Below, piece after piece: positions 7,825 through 11,790 of a stretch of DNA of 11,790 nt; the stretch's first letter is position 1; each line of letters begins with the position of its first letter. Origin of the DNA: a bacterium (GTDB lineage Bacteria; Chloroflexota; Dormibacteria; UBA8260; Bog-877). Position numbers and translations under genes: made by a program. Location of the stretch: positions 1 to 11,790 of the forward strand of contig JAJYWT010000163.1 of NCBI GenBank assembly GCA_021791345.1, written 5' to 3'. Below the pieces are notes generated by a model, which worked only from the letters and a program-made list of their open reading frames with translations, was not told the DNA's origin and did no database searches.

Positions 7825-7853
7825 ACTGTATCAGTTCGACAGCTCCAGGTCAA
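7825..7853 (-). promoter_or_regulatory. Sigma-70-type promoter of the mraZ/dcw operon
   Basis: On the minus strand TTGACC (7853-7848) and TACAGT (7830-7825) are separated by exactly 17 nt, close to the TTGACA/TATAAT consensus. Transcription would start near 7818, leaving a leader of about 80 nt before the mraZ GTG. This is the best promoter-like match I found in front of the operon; activity is inferred. Confidence 0.7.
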
Positions 7854-7894
7854 CTGGGGGGTCTGATTGCCTTCCGCAGCTACTTCTAATCTCG

Positions 7895-7912
7895 GTGGGG
7901 AATCATACCCAC
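7895..7912. repeat. Short inverted repeat in mraZ upstream region
   Basis: GTGGG (7895-7899) and CCCAC (7908-7912) form a 5-bp inverted repeat with an 8-nt AT-richer spacer, lying about 40 nt upstream of the mraZ -35 box. It could be an operator for another regulator, or chance in GC-rich DNA. The rest of 7854-8116 shows no tRNA, RNA fold or convincing gene to me. Confidence 0.25.
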
Positions 7913-8116
7913 AGCGTCCCTGCAGTCAGGACTCGCTTCCCGCCATTGGCGGCGGGGACCGGAGCGCCCGCTGAGCAGGTGGTAGCTGCCCGGATCGGGG
8001 ACGGGCTGCTGAGGAAGAGGCTCCGGCGCCAGCCGCGGCGGGCTGCCCTCAGCCGGTGCGCGGTCGCAAATGCAGGTCCGGACCCACCCGCATCCGGCCC
8101 CGGCGACCGCGCCAGG

Positions 8117-8407
8117 TCACCTCTTGGAACGCCGCCGGCCGGAACGGTTCCGCAGGCCTGGGCAGAAGACGCCAGGGATCCAAAGCTTCGTGGCCCGGTC
8201 CCCAGGCGCACCGTCCCGCACCAGCCCGTCCCCCTTTGGTGGGCTGCCGCCGTCGCGCCACCACAGGAGGTGGCAGGACCGGTTCGGGGTCATGACCCTG
8301 CGGAGCTTCTCGAAGTCGTCCCGGCCGAACTCCGTGAGCGGAACCACCTCGAAACCGGCGCCGCCTAGCCGCGCCACCTGGTCCAACAAAGCCCTCGATG
8401 GCCGCAT
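8117..8407 (-). CDS. Possible small hypothetical protein
   Basis: Open frame of 96 residues from ATG 8407, beginning 13 nt beyond the rnpB terminator hairpin. I do not recognise it. In its favour: the translation has a protein-like mix in the first half (GFEVVPLTEFGRDDFEKLRR, then SCHLLWW), the third codon positions are strongly G/C as in the neighbours, and it fills an otherwise empty stretch. Against it: no ribosome site, no visible domain, a low-complexity basic C-terminus (RNRSGRRRSKR), and high-GC DNA often leaves such frames open by chance. It could be a degraded gene fragment. No signal peptide or membrane segment is apparent. Confidence 0.3.
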   Translation of the reverse strand: MRPSRALLDQVARLGGAGFEVVPLTEFGRDDFEKLRRVMTPNRSCHLLWWRDGGSPPKGDGLVRDGAPGDRATKLWIPGVFCPGLRNRSGRRRSKR

Positions 8408-8420
8408 CGGCCGGGGTGGC

Positions 8421-8443
8421 GCAGGGGGGCGGAGCCCCCCTGC
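8421..8443 (-). terminator. GC-rich hairpin terminator of rnpB
   Basis: A perfect 10-bp inverted repeat (GCAGGGGGGC / GCCCCCCTGC) with a 3-nt loop lies just after the rnpB 3' end. No U-tract follows on the minus strand, so it would act as a hairpin-only terminator of the sort common in high-GC genomes, or as a barrier to 3' exonucleases. Confidence 0.6.
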
Positions 8444-8449
8444 GGGGAG

Positions 8450-8845
8450 GGGTGCGGCGGGCGGTAAGCCGAGTTCTGTGCCCCCTGGGGCCGCCCGCGC
8501 GGCGGGCCTCCCCCCCAGGGGCGATGACCATCCATCTACACCGGTGGTTGCCCACCGGCTCCAGCGATCCACCCGAGTGCTGCCGGACGAGCAGCCCGGG
8601 GATGTCAGCATCCGCACTCTGCCGGATCTTGCTCCGGGCGGGGTTTGCCTGGCCGGCCGGTCACCCGACCGCCGGTGGGCTCTTACCCCACCATTTCACC
8701 GTTGCCACCGAGGCCGGCGGCTGTGTCTTTCTGTGGCACTCTCCCTGAGGTTTCCCTCGCCGGGCGTTACCCGGCGCCCTGCTCTTCGGAGCTCGGACTT
8801 TCCTCGGCCGGGCGGCCCGGCCGCGGCCATCTGCCCGCCACCCGC
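8450..8845 (-). ncRNA. rnpB: RNase P RNA (type A)
   Basis: Catalytic RNA that removes 5' leaders from precursor tRNAs. On the minus strand the conserved cores appear in order: GAGGAAAGTCCG near the 5' end (8805-8794), CACAGAAAGACA, GGTAAGAGCCCACC and GGCAAACCCCGCC in the middle, GGAGCAAG, TAGATGGATGGTCATC, and ACAGAACTCGGCTTACCG at the 3' end (8479-8462). The two ends pair as helix P1: GTGGCGGGC at the 5' end with GCCCGCCGC at the 3' end. Before the last core is an extra helix (8482-8521, 9-bp outer stem CCCCTGGGG/CCCCAGGGG type with an inner 6-bp stem), in the position of P19 of high-GC Gram-positive RNAs. The length of about 395 nt fits type A. Exact ends are estimated from P1. Confidence 0.96.
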
Positions 8846-8849
8846 CGCC

Positions 8850-8855
8850 ATGTTA
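8850..8855 (-). promoter_or_regulatory. Candidate -10 element of rnpB
   Basis: TAACAT on the minus strand (4 of 6 matches to TATAAT) lies 6-7 nt before the G-run where P1 pairing predicts the RNA 5' end. The -35 region 17-18 nt further upstream is poor, so this is a tentative call. Confidence 0.4.
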
Positions 8856-8990
8856 GGGCAACGAGCCGGAGCCAGGCATCGCTCGTCCGCATCCGACATG
8901 TGCAAACCCGGGGAAGTGGGGGTCAGCCGCATTTGGTGCAAGCGCGGGCGCCCGGCGGATACGGCCTCGCAGATGGGATCACGCAGCCTT

Positions 8991-9003
8991 GGGGGTCGCC
9001 CCC
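8991..9003 (-). terminator. Small hairpin after the anti-sigma gene
   Basis: GGGGG and CCCCC arms (8991-8995 and 8999-9003) with a 3-nt loop begin 4 nt past the stop codon of the anti-sigma gene. It may terminate the sigma/anti-sigma transcript before rnpB. The stem is short and no U-tract follows. Confidence 0.35.
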
Positions 9004-9006
9004 GGA

Positions 9007-9654
9007 TCAGGCAGCGGGGCGGGACGCCACCAGAAGAGTCCGCCCCGTCGAGGTCTCCACCACCAGCTGCCTGATGCTGTGGATCGGCAGCATCGCCGCC
9101 AACTCCACCACCTCCTGGCCGCGGCCGACCGGCCGCCACGACCCGACCTCCAGCTTGGAGCCTCGGAGCGGCTCCACGTAGGCGAGCAGGGGCTGCCCAG
9201 GGCTGAGGCCGGACATCTGCAGGGACAATTGGGTGCCCCATGGCCTGGCCTCGAAGGCGACGGTGCCGGTCGCACGCGTGCTCCCGCCGACGGCCCGGAG
9301 ATTGGACGTCGGGACGGGGCGGAACAATGGCGGGAGCAGCAACGCCGCCACCAGCACCGCCGCCAGCGCCAGCGCCATGCCGGCTCTCACCGCGATCCGC
9401 CGCCGGTGCCTCCGCTGGAGGTGCGCCGCCAGGCGGAGGAGCAGACAGCGTTCCCACACCGCCGGATCGAAGTCACTGCTGGCGGCGGGCCTCGCCTGCC
9501 GGTAGAGCGGGAGCAGCGGGCGTAACTCCTCGAGCTCGAACCGGCACTCCTCACATGTGGTCAGGTGGAGCTCGAGCTCCCGCGCCTCGGCCGGCGAGGT
9601 CTGGTGCAGAAGGTGAGCGGCTAAATGCGCGCGGACTTCGCGGTGAGTGCTCAT
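9007..9654 (-). CDS. Membrane-anchored zinc-finger anti-sigma factor
   Basis: Predicted negative regulator of the ECF sigma factor encoded immediately upstream. The 215 residues show an N-terminal anti-sigma domain with the zinc-binding HxxxCxxC motif (HLTTCEEC, H30, C34, C37), an arginine-rich stop-transfer region (81-90), one membrane segment (about 91-111, MALALAAVLVAALLLPPLF) and an extracytoplasmic domain (112-215) with WGTQLSLQMSGLSPGQPLLA and a GSW motif. This layout resembles actinobacterial RslA/RskA-type proteins, in which the outside domain senses envelope or redox stress. The ATG overlaps the sigma stop as ATGA, a usual arrangement for holding a sigma factor and its inhibitor at fixed ratio. 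The sensed signal cannot be read from sequence. Confidence 0.88.
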   Translation of the reverse strand: MSTHREVRAHLAAHLLHQTSPAEARELELHLTTCEECRFELEELRPLLPLYRQARPAASSDFDPAVWERCLLLRLAAHLQRRHRRRIAVRAGMALALAAVLVAALLLPPLFRPVPTSNLRAVGGSTRATGTVAFEARPWGTQLSLQMSGLSPGQPLLAYVEPLRGSKLEVGSWRPVGRGQEVVELAAMLPIHSIRQLVVETSTGRTLLVASRPAA

Positions 9655-10238
9655 CGGCTGTCATCCATCTCGTCGAGGATGGTCCGCAACGAGCGCAGTG
9701 CGTAGTAGGTTCGTGACTTCACCGTGCCCGCCGGTATCCCCAGCTCAGCGGCGGCTTCCGCCACCGGCAGCTGCCGCCAGACCGTGGCATCGAGCACGGC
9801 CCGGTGGTCGGGGCTGAGACGGGCCATCGCTCGGACCATGACGTCGTGCTCCGCCACCTGCTGGAAACGGTCCGGCTGCGCCCGGGCCGCCTCGGCCCCG
9901 GCTCTGTCCTCGACCGCCAGCCGCCTGCGCTGGCTGCGCCAGTGGCCCCAGAGCAGGCGGCGGGCGACCGTCATCAGCCACCCCCGGGGGGCGCTGTTCT
10001 CCGCACTGAAGGCGTCGGGGTGCAGCCAGGCTCGGAACAGGGTCTCCTGAACCACATCCTCGGCCAGCTGACGATCTCCGGTGGCCCGCAGGGCGAAGGC
10101 GAAGAGCGCCGGCCCGTGCTCGGCTATGAGGGTTCGCAGCCGCCGGTCGTCGGCTGACGCGGCGCCCCCGGTGCGACCCGGACCAACCCGAGCGTCCCCG
10201 CCCGGCTCCGCCCGCGCTCCGCGGGACTCGCTGCCCAC
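9651..10238 (-). CDS. ECF (group 4) RNA polymerase sigma factor, SigL-like
   Basis: Extracytoplasmic-function sigma factor that would direct RNA polymerase to a stress regulon when its anti-sigma partner is inactivated. From GTG 10238 it has 195 residues: sigma region 2 at about 35-105 (HGPALFAFALRATGDRQLAE, DVVQETLFRAWLH, GWLMTVARRLLWGHWRSQRR) and region 4 at about 132-186 (LSPDHRAVLDATVW, then the helix-turn-helix VAEAAAELGIPAGTVKSRTY). There is no region 3 or C-terminal extension. The frame is open to an ATG at 10574, but the upstream 112 codons look non-coding and include the long stem-loop, so I start at 10238; GTG 10295 is an alternative. Closest in style to the SigL/SigK group of high-GC bacteria. 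Confidence 0.9.
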   Translation of the reverse strand: MGSESRGARAEPGGDARVGPGRTGGAASADDRRLRTLIAEHGPALFAFALRATGDRQLAEDVVQETLFRAWLHPDAFSAENSAPRGWLMTVARRLLWGHWRSQRRRLAVEDRAGAEAARAQPDRFQQVAEHDVMVRAMARLSPDHRAVLDATVWRQLPVAEAAAELGIPAGTVKSRTYYALRSLRTILDEMDDSR

Positions 10239-10526
10239 TGTCAGCTGACCGCAGCCGGGCCGGACACCGGCGCCGGATCGAACATACCCCCTCACTGTAG
10301 CGTCGACGTCACGGGTCGACGCGTCGTCGCTCAGCTGCAAAGGCCGCGCCTCCCGCACCAGGCCACGGACCACCGGGAACTGGGTGAAGCGCAATCCATC
10401 GGCGTGAACCGAGCGCCGGAAATCCGGGCGTGGCCAGCTCGGGTCCAGCCAACGTGGTGGGCAGTGGCCGTCTCCGCCAGGCGACTCCGTTCGACCGGCG
10501 GGGGCACCGCGGCGGCCAGGGGCCGC
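10239..10526. other. Intergenic region upstream of the ECF sigma gene
   Basis: About 290 bases with no convincing gene. GTCGACG occurs twice (10302-10308 and 10315-10321, 13 nt apart, each containing the palindrome GTCGAC), and TATGTT on the minus strand (10286-10281) could be a -10 element for the sigma gene. At the far end CCGCGGC/GCCGCGG (10507-10513 and 10522-10528) is a 7-bp inverted repeat. I see no tRNA or other structured RNA. Confidence 0.4.
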
Positions 10527-10570
10527 GGGGAACAGCGCAGTCGGCCGTGGGCCGACCGCCGCTGTTCCCC
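10527..10570 (-). terminator. Long stem-loop after the secreted-protein gene
   Basis: Arms GGGGAACAGCG + GTCGGCC (10527-10546) pair with GGCCGAC + CGCTGTTCCCC (10550-10570), giving 18 base pairs interrupted by a small 2x3 internal loop and closed by a 3-nt loop. It lies 36 nt after the stop of the minus-strand secreted-protein gene and before the sigma gene, so it probably terminates transcription and insulates the two units. No U-tract is present. The structure is symmetric and could act on either strand. Confidence 0.7.
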
Positions 10571-10606
10571 CCATGACAGAAGCGTGGGCGCGGAATCGCT
10601 GGTGGC

Positions 10607-11221
10607 TCAGCGGTTTGGGCTGGTCACGGTCCAGACGATCGGCTGGAAGGTCGCAAAGGTCAGCACGCCATCTGCGGAGGTGCTGGGAAGGAGCTTGGGG
10701 TACGCCTGACTCGTAGTGGAAAAGTTGGGGTTGTAGATGTAGACCTGCGAGCCGCCGGTCGCGATGGAGATGGTCACCAGCTTGTTGCTGGCTGTGCCGA
10801 AGTCGACGCCCATCCCCTCATACGCGGAATACGCCAGGGTCATCCCGTTGATCCGTTCGCTGCCGGCCGGCGAGCTGGGGAAGTTTCCGAACTCGCTGGT
10901 GCAGTCGGTGGGGGTGCCGGTCGAGTCATCGCACACCTGCAGCGAGAAGGTCTTGACCGCCTGACCACTGGGAGGGGTCACATCCTGCCCGTTGGGCCAG
11001 TTGCCGAGGATCACCAGGTCGTTCTGCGCCACCGCACCCGGGGCGAAGGTGGCGGTGATCCCAAAGCCGCTGACCGAGCCACCCGCCGGACCCACGACTC
11101 CGGTGGCAAACGCGGTCGCGGCGGCGGGAGGCCCGGCGGCCAGCGCGGTGGAGGCGGAAAGCCCCCCGATGCCGGCAACCGCCAGCAGCATGAAGAGGTA
11201 ACGGACGCGCAGGTGAGACAT
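10607..11221 (-). CDS. Secreted protein of unknown function, ZU5-like beta domain
   Basis: Exported 204-residue protein whose function I do not recognise. A Sec signal peptide is clear: basic start SHLRVR (2-7), hydrophobic core (8-27, FMLLAVAGIGGLSASTALA) and a likely cleavage after ALA near 28. The mature part is rich in Gly, Ser, Thr and Ala. GGSVSGFGITATFAPGAV (47-64) resembles the opening of ZU5-type beta-sandwich domains (glycine pair, hydrophobic strand, PPGA turn). Two cysteines (97, 107) are close enough for a disulfide. No membrane anchor, LPxTG or catalytic motif is seen. The ATG at 11221 is chosen because AAGGAG (11234-11229) sits 7 nt upstream; a longer frame to 11251 lacks such a site. 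A monocistronic unit ended by the stem-loop at 10527. Confidence 0.8.
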   Translation of the reverse strand: MSHLRVRYLFMLLAVAGIGGLSASTALAAGPPAAATAFATGVVGPAGGSVSGFGITATFAPGAVAQNDLVILGNWPNGQDVTPPSGQAVKTFSLQVCDDSTGTPTDCTSEFGNFPSSPAGSERINGMTLAYSAYEGMGVDFGTASNKLVTISIATGGSQVYIYNPNFSTTSQAYPKLLPSTSADGVLTFATFQPIVWTVTSPNR

Positions 11222-11269
11222 TGGCACACTCCTTGATTTGGTCGCTCTCAACCAGAGAAAGACCGCTAC

Positions 11270-11302
11270 CTCGGGTTTGGTTCAAACCCCCGAGCGCTCG
11301 GG
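11270..11302. promoter_or_regulatory. Overlapping palindromes in divergent intergenic region
   Basis: CTCGGGTTTG (11270-11279) pairs with CAAAC-CC-CCGAG (11283-11294) around a GTT loop, with a 2-nt bulge. Overlapping it is a perfect 14-bp palindrome CCCGAGCGCTCGGG (11289-11302). Both lie between the divergent genes at 11221 and 11368, where a dimeric repressor or activator could control both. The structure may alternatively fold in the leader RNA of the minus-strand gene. No regulator gene is adjacent. Confidence 0.4.
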
Positions 11303-11355
11303 TCTCAAGCTGGAAGCGCGAAGGGCCGCGGGCCCGGGCAAGAGCCACAGCCCGC

Positions 11356-11361
11356 TACCAT
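11356..11361 (+). promoter_or_regulatory. Candidate -10 element, leaderless start
   Basis: TACCAT ends 6 nt before the ATG at 11368, and no Shine-Dalgarno sequence precedes that ATG. A TAnnnT box at this distance is the pattern of leaderless transcripts, common in high-GC Gram-positive relatives. No -35 box is visible. Confidence 0.4.
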
Positions 11362-11367
11362 CCGCCC

Positions 11368-11790
11368 ATGGCCCCTCTGGCGTTGGTCCATGCGCTGCTC
11401 GACCGCGAGCACACGCTCTCGGTCGCAACCGTGGACGAGCACGGCGCGGCCTGGGCATGCAACCTCTACTTCGCCCGCCTGCCCCCGCCGGGGCTGTCGT
11501 TGGTGGTGCTGACCGACCCCAGAAGTGCGCACGCTCGCCACTGGACCGACGGCGCCGCGGTCGCTCTGACAGTCTTCGCTCACCCCGATACCCCCCGCTC
11601 GGCGGTGAGCGGAGTGCAGATGCGAGGTGTGGTCACCGGCGGCGACCCGGTGGCGGCGGAGCGGTTCCTGGCGAGGTTCCCCGGGTCTGAGGAGGTCGCC
11701 AGCCGGCAGCGCTTCTACCGCATCAAGGTTGGCTGGATACGGCTCCTGGAGCGGTCATCCGGCACCCTGGTCGAGCTCGACCCTGCTTCA
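11368..11790 (+). CDS. UPF0306/YhbP-like FMN split-barrel protein, partial
   Basis: First 141 residues of a plus-strand gene that runs off the right edge in frame. It resembles the pyridoxamine 5'-phosphate oxidase-like split-barrel fold, and most closely the YhbP/UPF0306 family of unknown function. Seen: LLDREHTLSVATVDEHGAAW (10-29), ACNLYFA (30-36), VVLTDPRSAHARHW (46-59) where YhbP has LTEEKTRHAQ, GVQMRGVV (82-89) matching GVQFKGEI, and RFYRIKVGWIRLLE (115-128). The family is thought to bind a flavin, but substrate and reaction are not known; FMN binding is inferred. Probably translated without a leader and divergent from the secreted-protein gene. Confidence 0.82.
   Translation, partial: MAPLALVHALLDREHTLSVATVDEHGAAWACNLYFARLPPPGLSLVVLTDPRSAHARHWTDGAAVALTVFAHPDTPRSAVSGVQMRGVVTGGDPVAAERFLARFPGSEEVASRQRFYRIKVGWIRLLERSSGTLVELDPAS

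Noticed and set aside
7740..8116. A tRNA or riboswitch in the mraZ upstream region
   Set aside because: I found no cloverleaf, anticodon or T-loop arrangement and no recognisable riboswitch core; only a promoter and short repeats can be supported.
8070..9074. 334-codon plus-strand frame across rnpB
   Set aside because: It runs antisense through the whole RNase P RNA, whose conserved cores and P1 pairing are clear; the protein is Pro/Arg/Ser-rich without a domain.
8696..9457. 253-codon minus-strand frame overlapping the anti-sigma gene and rnpB
   Set aside because: Out of frame with the zinc-finger anti-sigma factor and low-complexity; it is a shadow.
10239..10574. N-terminal extension of the ECF sigma factor back to ATG 10574
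   Set aside because: The 112 extra residues show no family similarity, are Gly/Arg/Pro-rich, and the region includes a terminator-like stem-loop; normal ECF sigma length is reached from GTG 10238.
1..11790. CRISPR array, transposase, integrase, phage or toxin-antitoxin genes
   Set aside because: No spaced direct repeats, no mobile-element or phage protein motifs and no insertion-sequence ends were seen; the content is core chromosomal.

Overview
The window is a high-GC bacterial chromosome segment carrying ordinary housekeeping genes, with no mobile element, CRISPR array or defence system that I can see. The dense gene packing, GTG starts, type A RNase P RNA with an extra 3'-proximal helix, a zinc-binding anti-sigma/ECF sigma pair of the SigL/RslA style and one apparently leaderless gene suggest a high-GC Terrabacteria lineage (Actinomycetota, or a Chloroflexota/Dormibacterota-like group). 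The phylum cannot be fixed from sequence alone.

Positions 1-7739 (all minus strand) are a division and cell wall (dcw) cluster. In transcription order it reads mraZ, rsmH, an ftsL-like gene, ftsI, mraY, ftsW, murG and a Mur ligase cut by the left edge. All junctions but one are overlapping or within 4 nt, so this is almost certainly a translationally coupled operon. A good sigma-70-type promoter lies about 85 nt upstream of mraZ, with GTGGTG repeats just downstream of it that could be the MraZ operator. The order differs from the textbook cluster: murE, murF and murD are absent from between ftsI and murG, and the gene in the murC position reads as an Mpl-type (tripeptide) ligase rather than a standard MurC.

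Positions 7740-8860 hold the mraZ promoter region, one doubtful small ORF, and the RNase P RNA gene rnpB (minus strand) with a GC-rich terminator hairpin.

Positions 9007-10238 (minus) encode an ECF sigma factor and its membrane-anchored zinc-finger anti-sigma factor, joined by an ATGA overlap. Upstream of them a long stem-loop (10527-10570) separates them from a secreted protein with a Sec signal peptide (10607-11221, minus). Across a divergent intergenic region with palindromes, a plus-strand gene of the UPF0306/YhbP-like FMN split-barrel family begins at 11368 and runs off the right edge.

Functionally, the dcw genes cover a transcriptional regulator, the 16S rRNA methyltransferase, the FtsW-FtsI septal synthase with its FtsL partner, and the lipid I/lipid II enzymes MraY and MurG. 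The right part looks like a cell-envelope signalling module. The most unusual points are the reduced Mur-ligase content with an Mpl-like ligase in the operon, and an 83-nt ftsW/murG overlap.
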